DNA of 16,211 nucleotides from Spirochaetaceae bacterium (GCA_031255315.1 JAIRSS010000259.1:1-16211); one strand, 5' to 3'; shown: positions 7,420 to 15,358, counted from the stretch's first letter. Notes: generated by a model from the sequence alone, not told the origin. Made by a program: numbers and translations.

Positions 7420-8085
7420 TTAAAAACGGTAAATTGATTCCATGTCGTGGGTATCGATGTAGGTGACGGTAACGGCCTTTTGCGTTTTGTCCCGCAAGGT
7501 AACGGTTTTTATCGCGTTTACGGGGGTATGGCCGACGATCTGGCTGTATCCGGCCATAGGCTGTTTTTCCAGGGAATGCGGCCTGATCCATATAGGGCTT
7601 TGGGTAATGTCGTCTCCGAACTGATTACAGCCGTTGAAGTTCAAGATGTTGCGGTTTTCGGCGAAGGCCGTGTTGATGTCTTCAATGGCCGTATATCCGT
7701 TTTTTTTCATCCGCTTCATAAACCACGCCGAAACCCCGGCATGTGAGATGATGTAGTTATCCGCCGTAACGTACACGATCTTGAGGAGATCGATGTTTTC
7801 TTCCAGAATCTGATAAATTTCGTAATAATGTTTGTCCTGGTACCCCGAATACTGTTGTCCGGTAACCTTTCCCAGATAATGGTAATCGTGGTTGCCCAGG
7901 CACAGCTTTATACGCCCGTCCTCCCTGGCCTTTTCGCAGAGTTCCCTGAAGTTCCGATATTGCCGGATGAACGGCAGATCGAAACTGTCGAAATAGTCCC
8001 CCACAAAGTAGAATTCCGAAAAATCCTCTTCGATATAATGTTTCCAGAAATCCCGGCCATGAACATCGCCTATGGCTAACCTCAT
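7420..8085 (-). CDS. PPP-family metallophosphoesterase (serine/threonine phosphatase-like)
   Basis: This two-metal phosphoesterase has 221 residues and all the signature motifs in order: GDVHG (6-10), GDYFDS (29-34), GNHDYHY (64-70), SHAG (114-117) and GHTP (185-188). The expected ligands are Asp7, His9, Asp30, Asn65, His115 and His186. The family includes protein phosphatases and diadenosine-tetraphosphate hydrolases, and the substrate is not evident. The start at 8085 is supported by AGGA a few bases upstream. The coding region is visibly more A/T-rich than its neighbours (sampled lines near 49% GC, against about 68% in a sampled GH3 line). A weak hairpin (AAGCG and CGCTT, 7407-7421) lies at the 3' end with little T-tract. 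Confidence 0.88.
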   Translation of the reverse strand: MRLAIGDVHGRDFWKHYIEEDFSEFYFVGDYFDSFDLPFIRQYRNFRELCEKAREDGRIKLCLGNHDYHYLGKVTGQQYSGYQDKHYYEIYQILEENIDLLKIVYVTADNYIISHAGVSAWFMKRMKKNGYTAIEDINTAFAENRNILNFNGCNQFGDDITQSPIWIRPHSLEKQPMAGYSQIVGHTPVNAIKTVTLRDKTQKAVTVTYIDTHDMESIYRF

Positions 8086-8117
8086 CGTCTTTCCTAAACC
8101 GCAAGATGCAGGGCTTG

Positions 8118-8146
8118 ATCATAGCGGGAATACGCCGGATTCGCAA
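8118..8146 (-). promoter_or_regulatory. Sigma-70 promoter of the metallophosphoesterase gene
   Basis: On the minus strand, TTGCGA (8146-8141) and TATGAT (8123-8118) are separated by exactly 17 bases. The start would fall near 8111, leaving a leader of about 25 bases that contains the ribosome-binding site. Confidence 0.6.
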
Positions 8147-8253
8147 TAGAATGACGGATCCGCAGATAACCCGGCAGGATGTGAATATCCGGGTGCGAAA
8201 CCGTGCCGTTAAGGGAGGACGGGTTCAAATTCCTGAAATTGTTGAGGGTCGTG

Positions 8254-8283
8254 TTGATAACTCTGCGGGGAGTATAGTACAAT
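8254..8283 (+). promoter_or_regulatory. Sigma-70 promoter of the phosphoribosyltransferase gene
   Basis: TTGATA (8254-8259) and TACAAT (8278-8283) are separated by 18 bases, each close to consensus. The expected start falls at about 8289-8291, which coincides with the ATG codons at 8287 and 8290. If this is the only promoter, the mRNA is leaderless. Confidence 0.6.
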
Positions 8284-8286
8284 ATT

Positions 8287-8892
8287 ATGATGAACAAGGA
8301 ATTTCTTCCCTACGATGTGGTGAGGAACAATGCCCTCAAGCTGGCCCACCGCATCTATCATGACGGTTTTATACCCGATGTGATCTACGTGTCCCTCCGA
8401 GGAGGCGCTTATCTGGGAAACGTGATCAGCGAGTATTTTAAAATAGTCCGCAAGGAAGGCCGGCCGGTATATTACGCGGCGGTTGTGGCCCGCTCTTATA
8501 CAGGAATCCGGGAGGCGGAAGAGATCAAGGTCGAAGGCTGGACCTATGATCCGGCTCACCTGCGGGTGGGGGATAAAGTGCTTTTGGTAGACGATATTTT
8601 CGATTCCGGCTGTACCATCAACTATCTTACCGAGATCATCCTGGAACGGGGCATTCCCCGGAAGGATATCAAGGTGGCGGTTCATGATTACAAATACATT
8701 CACGATAAGCCGAAGCAGTATCCCATTCAGCCTGATTATTGGTGCAGGAAACACGAACTGTCCTTAAAGGACGAAGACCGGTGGATTCACTATATGAGCC
8801 ACGAGCTTGTAGGGCTGACGGCCGAAGAACTTGAAACCTACTATTATAAGCCGGATCCGGAACTGCGGACCATTCTTGATGTGATGAAATAG
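8287..8892 (+). CDS. Phosphoribosyltransferase (type I PRTase fold, hypoxanthine/xanthine PRTase-like)
   Basis: This 201-residue protein has the type I PRTase signature VLLVDDIFDSGCT (about 98-110), which binds the ribose-5-phosphate of PRPP. It also has the YVSLRGGAYLG segment (34-44), the usual pyrophosphate-binding loop region. Such enzymes transfer phosphoribose to a purine base in nucleotide salvage, and the base used here cannot be read from the sequence. An in-frame TAG at 8275 rules out an earlier start, so translation begins at ATG 8287 or 8290. No ribosome-binding site stands at normal distance (GGGGAG is 14 bases away). The gene is about 50% GC and 8 nt upstream of the exported-protein gene, so the two are probably cotranscribed. 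Confidence 0.85.
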   Translation: MMNKEFLPYDVVRNNALKLAHRIYHDGFIPDVIYVSLRGGAYLGNVISEYFKIVRKEGRPVYYAAVVARSYTGIREAEEIKVEGWTYDPAHLRVGDKVLLVDDIFDSGCTINYLTEIILERGIPRKDIKVAVHDYKYIHDKPKQYPIQPDYWCRKHELSLKDEDRWIHYMSHELVGLTAEELETYYYKPDPELRTILDVMK

Positions 8893-8900
8893 GGGGGGGC

Positions 8901-11900
8901 ATGATATACCGGCCTTTTTCCAAAGCGTTGCGGATCATCCTTGCGGGAAGCCTGCTGGTGTTTTCCGTTGCGGGATATTCAGACGCCCAGGACCGGACCG
9001 GTATTTTGACCAACGCCAGGGACGGGGTTTTTAACACGGAGCAGCGGCTCTGGTTTTCCGTGCCCGACGGGGAATGGCTGCGCCTCCTTCAGGACGGCCG
9101 TGAAGCCTTTCGGGGGCCGAGTCCCGGCGCACTGGTCCTGGGGGTTCCCCAGGGAGCCGAGCGGGATTACGAGATCGTCGTTGAGCGGATTTCCGTGCCT
9201 CCCGGAGAACGGATCTTCGAGACGCGGACATTCCGTATTACGGTAGACCAGAAACCGCCGGATCCTCCGGTCCTGACCCTGGCGGGCGCCGCCAACGGAT
9301 CATCCGTTTTGACGGCGAAAACAGACGACAGAGTACGGGTGTCCGCCCTGGTGGATGTCAGAAATACGCCCCGGTACATCCCCGACATTACCACCATGGA
9401 GCCCCTTCCGCCCGCCTCGTATGCGGCGGTGGCTTGGGCGGTGGACCGGGCGGGAAATTACTCGGATCCCGCGCCGTCTTACCTGGAATTCCCCGGCTTT
9501 CAAATATTGAACCCCGTTCCGGGGACCTGGGCAAACCCCCAGCGGCTGATCCTCCATGGCGCGGAAAACAAAGAAGTTTTCTGGACCGACGACGGGAGCG
9601 ATCCCTTTGATTCCGGCGGCAGGAGGTACGCCGGGCCGGTGCTGATCGGCGGGACCGGAGAGGTACTCCTCCGTCTGGGCATACGGTATGCCGATGGCCG
9701 CGTCCAGGAAGAAGCGGTTTCCTATACGGTCGATTATATCCCCGGAGAGGGGCTTTCCTCCGGCTCCTACGATGAATTCCGCAGACGTGAGGAAGCGTCC
9801 GTTCGGACGGAAGTTTCCCTGGCCGTACCCGCCGGATGTACCTGGTCCATAGGCGGCAGCCCCCGGAACCCCGGCGGAACCGCCCCCGTCTTACGGCCGG
9901 TTCCGCTGATAAAACGCTTTGTCCCTTTCCACGTTTCAGGCGGTACGGGAACATACCGGTTTGTATTCGCCCTAGACGGGACCCGCGAAGAGGCGGCGGA
10001 TCCCCTTGCCCCGGAGCGAACTCCCAGGGAAAAACCCCGGGAGGCGCGGTCCCTGCCGGTAATTGCCGTTTCGGGGCTGGTATACAACAACATCGGGGAA
10101 CCCCGGCTTATCTCGTCCGGGGCAAGCCGGGTCATCGTGTGGCCCCGGAATACCCGTGTGCGCTACCAGCTTGAAAACAACGCCGCCTGGGTGGAAGGAG
10201 GCCCGCCAGTTCCGGTTCACCCGGCCGGGGAAATCCTCCGCTGGGTGGTTGATCGGGGAGAGGAAGAGATAGGCCCCTTCTACCTCAGAATAGAGCCCGT
10301 TACCTTTACCGCCGAACGGGAAGACGTTTACGCCCGGGGGCGGTTCGTCTACCGCTATCTTGACCCGGAGCAGGGGGTTCCCCTGGGAACAAGCTCTCCG
10401 GAAGCCCAGGTATGGTACCCCGGATCGGACCTTATGGATTATACGGTCGAGGCCGCTTCCCTGGAAAGTATCGACGTATGCGATGGGGAAGATATAGAGT
10501 GGCGGTTCATCACTCAGGAAGGGATAATCCGGAGTCATTGGCGCAAAGACCGGCTGAGTCCGCTGCCTCCGGTTCTGACGGCCCCCGGTGAAGGCGCCTG
10601 GGTGAGGGGGCCGGTTACCCTCAGTCTGGCAAGCGGGGACGGGGAGACCGGCGCTTCCCATATAACGGCCCGGATCCGGTACAGCACAGGGCGGACCGAG
10701 GTCCTGAACGGGACCGATTCCCTCACGCTGGGGGGGACGACCAACGACATTGCCGAAGTCCGGCTTGAAGCCTACGTTGAGGACATATCGGGAAACCGGA
10801 GCGTACCGGTAAACCGGAATTTTATGATAGACCCGTCCACCATCTATGTTTCGGCCTGGAGCAGGGAGGCCGGGACGGATGCCGGGTCTCTGTCCGGTGC
10901 GGAACGGGGCAGCCGGGAAAATCCCCATGTCTTTTTGGATGACGCCCTGGACCAGGCCCAGCGGGAACAGCGCAGACTCATCCATCTTACCGGGTTCGCC
11001 CTGATACGTCGGAATATTGAAATTACCGGGAATATAGAGATAGACGGTTCCTTTGATGAAAAGTGGGAAAAGCCGGGGACTAAGGCGTACATTGAAATTC
11101 CCCAGGGAGTTGCGATCAGGATCCTCGGCAGCCTGAATCTTCGGAACATAGCCCTGGAACGGATGAATGGCGCAAACAGCGTCTTTCAGGTACGGTCCGG
11201 CGGCGCACTGGTCCTGGATGATTCGGCGGTTTCTCACATGGGCCCCTTCCTGTCCCTGGAAAATAACAGCTCCTGCCTCATCCAGTACACCAGCCTCCTT
11301 TCCCTGATTTCGGGGAGTGAATTCGTCCCCGGCGGCGCCAGGAATCAGCGTATACCCGTGGTGACCGCTTCTGGGGCTTCCTGTACCATCAGGAACAGCC
11401 GCTGGGAACTGGAAGGAAACTACGGTATCCTCGGCTCTTTCCGGGACGGAAATTTCCGGGCGGAACTCTGTAATTTCCGTATGGCTACCCAGACAACGGG
11501 AACGGCCTTTATCTTTTCCGGGACCAATGTAGAGATGACGGACCTTACGCTGACCGTGCGGGCCAGGGATTACGCTTCCGCCCTGGAACTCACCCGGTCC
11601 CGTCTCAGGATGACCGGAGGCCATCTCGGTGTTTCCGCCAGGGACGGAGTGGCGGTCATCATGGAAAACACCGATGCCGTGTATTCCCGGACCGACATTG
11701 CGGTAAACTCCTCGTTTGTGGCCAGGGGCATGGAAATACGGGACCGCTTTCCCCAGGTGAGGGGCTGCAACTTCGTCTTCATGGGATCCGCCCGCAGCGC
11801 CGAAGTGTTTTCCGCCTTCAGGTCCGGGGAAACCCGCTACGGAACCCTGGTTCCCGAAGCCGGATCGGTACGGGAGAACAGCTTCCAGGGGTTCACCCAC

Positions 11901-11987
11901 ATCCTGGGCAGCCGGTATCCGATGGATAGCCTCCAGGATTTCAACCGCGCCTATGCCCCCGCGGGGGGCCCTAACGTCCTCCGGTGA
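8901..11987 (+). CDS. Large exported beta-rich protein with C-terminal beta-helix-like region
   Basis: The function of this 1028-residue protein is not recognised. A signal peptide is clear: basic start, hydrophobic core (about 11-24) and a likely cut after S-D-A near residue 29, with no lipobox cysteine. The region near 225-280 (VFWTDDGSDPFDSGG, then YAGPV and a beta-rich stretch) resembles the small C-terminal domain of chitobiases, and similar beta-sandwich stretches appear to repeat between about 100 and 640. From about residue 648 the pattern YVSAWSREAGTDAGS, GSRENPHVFLDDAL and IHLTGF resembles the start of DUF1565-type parallel beta-helices. It is followed by about 350 residues of short hydrophobic/Asn/Gly-rich repeats. 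Periplasmic or surface location and carbohydrate contact are inference. GGGGGGGG just before the ATG serves as ribosome-binding site. Confidence 0.8.
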   Translation: MIYRPFSKALRIILAGSLLVFSVAGYSDAQDRTGILTNARDGVFNTEQRLWFSVPDGEWLRLLQDGREAFRGPSPGALVLGVPQGAERDYEIVVERISVPPGERIFETRTFRITVDQKPPDPPVLTLAGAANGSSVLTAKTDDRVRVSALVDVRNTPRYIPDITTMEPLPPASYAAVAWAVDRAGNYSDPAPSYLEFPGFQILNPVPGTWANPQRLILHGAENKEVFWTDDGSDPFDSGGRRYAGPVLIGGTGEVLLRLGIRYADGRVQEEAVSYTVDYIPGEGLSSGSYDEFRRREEASVRTEVSLAVPAGCTWSIGGSPRNPGGTAPVLRPVPLIKRFVPFHVSGGTGTYRFVFALDGTREEAADPLAPERTPREKPREARSLPVIAVSGLVYNNIGEPRLISSGASRVIVWPRNTRVRYQLENNAAWVEGGPPVPVHPAGEILRWVVDRGEEEIGPFYLRIEPVTFTAEREDVYARGRFVYRYLDPEQGVPLGTSSPEAQVWYPGSDLMDYTVEAASLESIDVCDGEDIEWRFITQEGIIRSHWRKDRLSPLPPVLTAPGEGAWVRGPVTLSLASGDGETGASHITARIRYSTGRTEVLNGTDSLTLGGTTNDIAEVRLEAYVEDISGNRSVPVNRNFMIDPSTIYVSAWSREAGTDAGSLSGAERGSRENPHVFLDDALDQAQREQRRLIHLTGFALIRRNIEITGNIEIDGSFDEKWEKPGTKAYIEIPQGVAIRILGSLNLRNIALERMNGANSVFQVRSGGALVLDDSAVSHMGPFLSLENNSSCLIQYTSLLSLISGSEFVPGGARNQRIPVVTASGASCTIRNSRWELEGNYGILGSFRDGNFRAELCNFRMATQTTGTAFIFSGTNVEMTDLTLTVRARDYASALELTRSRLRMTGGHLGVSARDGVAVIMENTDAVYSRTDIAVNSSFVARGMEIRDRFPQVRGCNFVFMGSARSAEVFSAFRSGETRYGTLVPEAGSVRENSFQGFTHILGSRYPMDSLQDFNRAYAPAGGPNVLR

Positions 11988-12090
11988 TTGGAAGGCCGGG
12001 TACATACCCAAGAACCCGCTTGCGCGGGGGAGCTTCAGAGCGATAAAAAGGCAACATTATCGATATGATATTTATAAAGGCGAATTGGGT

Positions 12091-12741
12091 ATGAAGCCGG
12101 CTGGTACAATGAATTTCCTATCCAACGACGATACCCCGCTCTTCAGGGCGGGGAGCGTCATTTGCGGTTTGGATGAAGCCGGCCGGGGACCCCTGGCCGG
12201 TCCTGTCTGCGCCGCCGCCGTGATCCTGCCGGCGGATTTTCCCCGGAACATCCTGGCGGACTCTAAAAAGCTCACCGCCGCCCAAAGGGAGACGGCCATG
12301 GAGATCATCTACCGGGACGCCCTGGCCTGGGGCATAGGGTGGGCTTCTCCTGCTGAAATCGACGAGATCAACATACTCCGGGCCAGCCTCCTCGCCATGC
12401 GCCGGGCTTTCCTGGATTTGCGGCCCTCCGGAGCGTCAGGTCCCGGCCTTCCCCCGGACCTAACGCCGGAAGAAGCCGTAGCCGACGGCCTCTATGTCCC
12501 GGATATTCCCGTTCCCTGCCGCGCCCTGGTAAAGGCGGACGGCCTTGTTCCGGAGGTAATGGCCGCTTCTATTCTCGCCAAAACCGCCCGTGACCGGGAG
12601 ATGATCCGGTATTCCCGGCTTTATCCTGAGTACGGTTACGATAAGCACAAGGGCTATCCCACGAAGGCCCACCGGGAAGCCATTGCCCGTTACGGGCCGT
12701 CGCCTATACAGCGGACGAGTTTTAGGATCGGAGTCGTATGA
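12091..12741 (+). CDS. rnhB: Ribonuclease HII
   Basis: This enzyme cleaves the RNA strand of RNA-DNA hybrids and initiates removal of single ribonucleotides from DNA. The protein has 216 residues. The family motifs are GLDEAGRGPLAGPV (from 26), DSKKLT (57-62), AASILAKTARDREM (158-171), the YGYDKHKGY region (181-189) and a terminal QRTSF. The four acidic catalytic residues are Asp28, Glu29, Asp132 and Asp150. The usual KGDA context of the last one reads KADG here, and about 10 extra residues rich in Pro and Gly lie before Asp132. The start at 12091 is preferred because AAAGG (12076-12080) lies 10 bases upstream; ATG 12109 has no such site. A start at 11953 would overlap the previous gene and add non-homologous sequence. 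Confidence 0.93.
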   Translation: MKPAGTMNFLSNDDTPLFRAGSVICGLDEAGRGPLAGPVCAAAVILPADFPRNILADSKKLTAAQRETAMEIIYRDALAWGIGWASPAEIDEINILRASLLAMRRAFLDLRPSGASGPGLPPDLTPEEAVADGLYVPDIPVPCRALVKADGLVPEVMAASILAKTARDREMIRYSRLYPEYGYDKHKGYPTKAHREAIARYGPSPIQRTSFRIGVV

Positions 12742-12769
12742 TTTGCGGACGGGACGGTATGCCGGCGGA

Positions 12770-13303
12770 TTACTCCGGCTTGCCGGCCCGTTTCACCACT
12801 ATCCGTTTGGCCGGTTTTTCACGATTCCCGCTTTCCCGGCCTCGGGGACCGGCGCCGGATTTCCCCTTTCCCGGACCGGCCGTTTTTTTCGTCCGGACGC
12901 TCAGCTTGACCTTGGGGCGGCCGGAGCCGGAAGCAGCGCCGGAACTCTTTCTGTATTCTCCGCCGCTCTTTCCCGGTTTTGCGGAGGCCGTCCGGCTCCG
13001 GTCTTCTTCCGCGTTGTCCCGCGCCCGGTTTCCGCGTTCATTCCCGGCCTTGTTCTTTCCCCGCCGCTTCTCCCGGTCCGCTTTTTCCAGGACCCGCAGG
13101 GATTCGTCAAAACCTTTAAGAAAATCCGTCAGGTCTTCCGCAAAGAGGACCACCGATTGACGGTCGAACCCCCCGGAGTCCTTGTTTTTGCTTTCCACGA
13201 TGTTAAGGTAAAGATCGCCCAGACGGTTTTCCTTTACATTGAAAAAGTAGGTCCGGTTTTGTAACAGTACTTTTGTGGAAAATAATTCGCCTCGTATACC
13301 CAT
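12770..13303 (-). CDS. PUR-domain nucleic-acid-binding protein with long basic tail (BpuR-like)
   Basis: The protein has 177 residues. Residues 1-74 (MGIRGELFSTKVLLQNRTYFFNVKENRLGD onward, to the helix ending near LRVLEK) match a single PUR repeat as in Borrelia BpuR and DUF3276 proteins. These bind RNA and single-stranded DNA, and BpuR is reported to act as a regulator. Residues 75-177 are an Arg/Lys/Gly/Ser-rich low-complexity tail, probably disordered. ATG 13303 is chosen because the homology starts there and GGAGG lies 9 bases upstream; an in-frame ATG at 13348 would overlap the mutase gene and add unrelated residues. That Shine-Dalgarno lies within the last codons of the upstream mutase gene, and the stop is only 2 bases before this ATG, so translation is probably coupled. 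Confidence 0.85.
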   Translation of the reverse strand: MGIRGELFSTKVLLQNRTYFFNVKENRLGDLYLNIVESKNKDSGGFDRQSVVLFAEDLTDFLKGFDESLRVLEKADREKRRGKNKAGNERGNRARDNAEEDRSRTASAKPGKSGGEYRKSSGAASGSGRPKVKLSVRTKKTAGPGKGKSGAGPRGRESGNREKPAKRIVVKRAGKPE

Positions 13304-13305
13304 GA

Positions 13306-15240
13306 TCAGTGCCCTCCGTCCGCTTCGGTAACCATGCGGCGTTGCCATTCGATAAGGTCCCGTTCCAGCCGTTTATCCGATCCCTCGGCATCGGCCATGA
13401 CCCGGAATACCGGCTCCGTACCGGAACCCCGCATCCAGATGCAGGCGGTTTCGCCCCCCGCCTTATTGGTGAATATGATACGCAGGCCGCCCCGTCCCGC
13501 TTCCCCAAACCGGGAGACCCCCGGTTTTTCTTCGGTCCCCAAATAGGCGGCGGCCGTCCAGCCGGTTATTCCGTACCGGGTTTTAAGGTATTCCTTCCGT
13601 TCTTCCCATTCCCGCAGAAAGACTTGCTGGTATCTGTCTTTGAGGAGGGCGTGATCTGTGGTGTTGATTTTGAGAAGGCCCTCCGGGGTATACGATCCGG
13701 TGGTGACGAAGGCGGGGAGGGTGGCGATAATGTCCGAAAGGGTGAAGTCCGGGCGGTAGACCTCCGCCTGATCCGAAAGATCGCACCAGAGTTCGAAGAA
13801 GCCCTTGCGGTCACCCGCGCTCCTCACGGAGAGGAGCTTGATCAGAGCCGTCACCGTGTCTATGGGGTCCCGCACGGCCGAAGGATGGGTGATGTTGCCT
13901 CCCGCCGAGCCTTCTCCCAGGATGCGCACGATATACCCCCGTTCCCGGAGCTTCCGGGCCAGGCTTACCACGTTGGCTTCTCCCACTTCGGCGCGGAATA
14001 CCGAAACGTCAAACGCGTGGGCGACGCGGTCTATCCGCATGGAGGTAGGATCGTTCACCGCCACGGCGGCTTTTTTCACGGCGTTTCCATAGGTGTCGAA
14101 CGTGAGTTCCCCGGTCCAGACCAGATGGGCCAATTCCGACACGCACGCCAGGGCGAAAACTTCCTGAGCTTCCAGGGCTCTGGCCTGGCCCACGCCGTCA
14201 TCCCAGATGACCAGGTTGCCCCGGTCGCCGTCGCAGTCGGGGACGTAACCCATGACAAAGGCAGAATCCTGCCGGCGGGCCTCTTCAAGAAAAGCCCGGC
14301 AGGGTTCCAGGGATTCCCCTTCGGGCACGATGCGGTGGGCTATGCGGCCGGGACTGCCGTTGATGGCCCGGTACTTTACCCCCAAACTGCCGAGAAAATC
14401 CCGGTCTATGGAAACCGTCCTGGCCGATCCGTTAAGGTCCGCGACTATGCCCAAAGGCCGCTCCTCAAGACCGGCTTTTACGGCGGCAAACAGTTCCCCC
14501 TGGCGTAACGGGTCCGCCGCGCCCGATACCACTTCACGGGTAAAACGGAGGTATGCGGCGGCGGCTTCGGCCTTGATCCGGGGAGCGTCTGAGTAGACCC
14601 GCGCCAGAACTTCCGTATCCGCCCGGCTCACCAGGGATACCGCCCGGTCTGCGCAGTCCGGGGCGGCCATAAAGGTTTTGAACGCTTCAATAAGCCGGGT
14701 TATTTCCGAACCCGGCAGGACGCCGCCATCGGTAAGGCCGAATTTAAGGCCGTTATAGCCTATGGGGTTGTGGCTCGCGGAGATGAACACGAAGGCCGAA
14801 GCCGGAGAACCCGCGCCCGCTCCGGCCCGCGCAAAGGCCATGATCTCCGGCGCGGCGGTGATAAAGGCGTATTGCACAACACAGCCTTCGCCCAGCAGCA
14901 CCCTGGTTATGACATCCGCAATGGCAGGTCCCGTGGGCCGGGTATCCATGCCGATGATCACCGCCGGGTCTTCAGCGCCGGTTGTTTCTTTAAGGTAGTC
15001 CGCAAAGACTTTGGCTGCGGCCGCGGCAATGACGGCATGGGCGGCGGAAATCTCCGGCGCAGAGCTTTCTTCCCCGCCGGCGGCGGCAAACACCCCCCGC
15101 CAGCCGGAAGCCGAAAGGATCATCCCTTTCAGCGCATGACCGGGCAGGTCTTCTTTCAAGCCGGGGGCATCGATTTTTAAAGGTATTTTTACCGGGTCCC
15201 CGATGACAAGTTCCGTACCGGGATACCGTATTAAGGCCAT
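13306..15240 (-). CDS. Alpha-D-phosphohexomutase (phosphoglucomutase/phosphomannomutase family)
   Basis: This enzyme moves a phosphate between C1 and C6 of a hexose phosphate. It has 644 residues, longer than the usual 450-580. All four family motifs are present: the phosphoserine loop SASHNP (154-159, Ser156), the metal loop DCDGDR (335-340), the sugar loop GEGSAGG (442-448) and the phosphate loop RGSGTEP (604-610). The N-terminal SGWRG motif (about 45-49) is preceded by an extra 40 or so residues. Glucose versus mannose specificity cannot be decided. ATG 15240 has GAAGGAG (15249-15255) 8 bases upstream; the in-frame ATG at 15309 would add leader sequence that forms a hairpin. It is the first gene of a two-gene unit with the PUR-domain gene. 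Confidence 0.92.
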   Translation of the reverse strand: MALIRYPGTELVIGDPVKIPLKIDAPGLKEDLPGHALKGMILSASGWRGVFAAAGGEESSAPEISAAHAVIAAAAAKVFADYLKETTGAEDPAVIIGMDTRPTGPAIADVITRVLLGEGCVVQYAFITAAPEIMAFARAGAGAGSPASAFVFISASHNPIGYNGLKFGLTDGGVLPGSEITRLIEAFKTFMAAPDCADRAVSLVSRADTEVLARVYSDAPRIKAEAAAAYLRFTREVVSGAADPLRQGELFAAVKAGLEERPLGIVADLNGSARTVSIDRDFLGSLGVKYRAINGSPGRIAHRIVPEGESLEPCRAFLEEARRQDSAFVMGYVPDCDGDRGNLVIWDDGVGQARALEAQEVFALACVSELAHLVWTGELTFDTYGNAVKKAAVAVNDPTSMRIDRVAHAFDVSVFRAEVGEANVVSLARKLRERGYIVRILGEGSAGGNITHPSAVRDPIDTVTALIKLLSVRSAGDRKGFFELWCDLSDQAEVYRPDFTLSDIIATLPAFVTTGSYTPEGLLKINTTDHALLKDRYQQVFLREWEERKEYLKTRYGITGWTAAAYLGTEEKPGVSRFGEAGRGGLRIIFTNKAGGETACIWMRGSGTEPVFRVMADAEGSDKRLERDLIEWQRRMVTEADGGH

Positions 15241-15248
15241 AGGGCAAA

Positions 15249-15255
15249 CTCCTTC
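15249..15255 (-). promoter_or_regulatory. Ribosome-binding site deciding the mutase start
   Basis: GAAGGAG on the minus strand, 8 bases before ATG 15240, is the best Shine-Dalgarno in this leader and fixes the start downstream of the in-frame ATG at 15309. Confidence 0.75.
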
Positions 15256-15260
15256 AATCC

Positions 15261-15307
15261 GAACCTTTTTCAACTTTTCAAAACATGGAACTGTGAAAAA
15301 AAGGTTC
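15261..15307 (-). repeat. Long hairpin in the mutase mRNA leader
   Basis: GAACCTTTTTCA (15261-15272) is complementary to TGAAAAAAAGGTTC (15294-15307), giving 12 pairs with a two-base bulge and a 21-base loop. On the minus strand it lies directly before the mutase ribosome-binding site, which stays outside the stem. Confidence 0.6.
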
Positions 15308-15310
15308 AAT

Positions 15311-15330
15311 CCCCATGGAAAACCACGGGG
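15311..15330 (-). repeat. Short hairpin at the 5' end of the mutase leader
   Basis: CCCCATGG (15311-15318) and CCACGGGG (15323-15330) flank a four-base loop. Read as minus-strand RNA, the one mismatch becomes a G-U pair, so all eight positions pair with a UUUU loop. The predicted minus-strand transcription start (about 15328) would place this hairpin at the very 5' end of the mRNA. Confidence 0.5.
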
Positions 15331-15334
15331 AAAC

Positions 15335-15340
15335 AGTATA
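15335..15340 (-). promoter_or_regulatory. Candidate -10 element for the phosphohexomutase/PUR-domain unit
   Basis: TATACT on the minus strand (15340-15335) is a close -10 match. The -35 at 17 bases (TAGCAA, 15363-15358) is weak. The position suits a leader of about 90 bases before ATG 15240. Confidence 0.4.
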
Positions 15341-15358
15341 CCGGGTTTACCGGTTTGT

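Noticed and set aside
9972..12011. Long minus-strand open frame (679 codons) antisense to the exported protein
   Set aside because: No motif or ribosome-binding site supports it, and its composition is that of an antisense shadow. The plus-strand gene has a signal peptide and a good Shine-Dalgarno.
12015..12028. CCCGC/GCGGG hairpin between the exported-protein gene and rnhB as a terminator
   Set aside because: The stem has five pairs and no T-tract follows, so termination is not supported.
12742..12787. GCCGG/CCGGC repeats between the convergent rnhB and PUR-domain genes as a bidirectional terminator
   Set aside because: Short stems without T-runs on either strand. The words are common in this GC-rich sequence.
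12683..13264. Plus-strand frames across the PUR-domain gene
   Set aside because: Their low-complexity Phe/Pro/Arg composition is the antisense of the basic tail. The minus-strand frame has clear PUR homology.
13309..14508. Plus-strand frame (399 codons) opposite the phosphohexomutase
   Set aside because: It lies antisense to a gene with all four phosphohexomutase motifs and shows no family features of its own.
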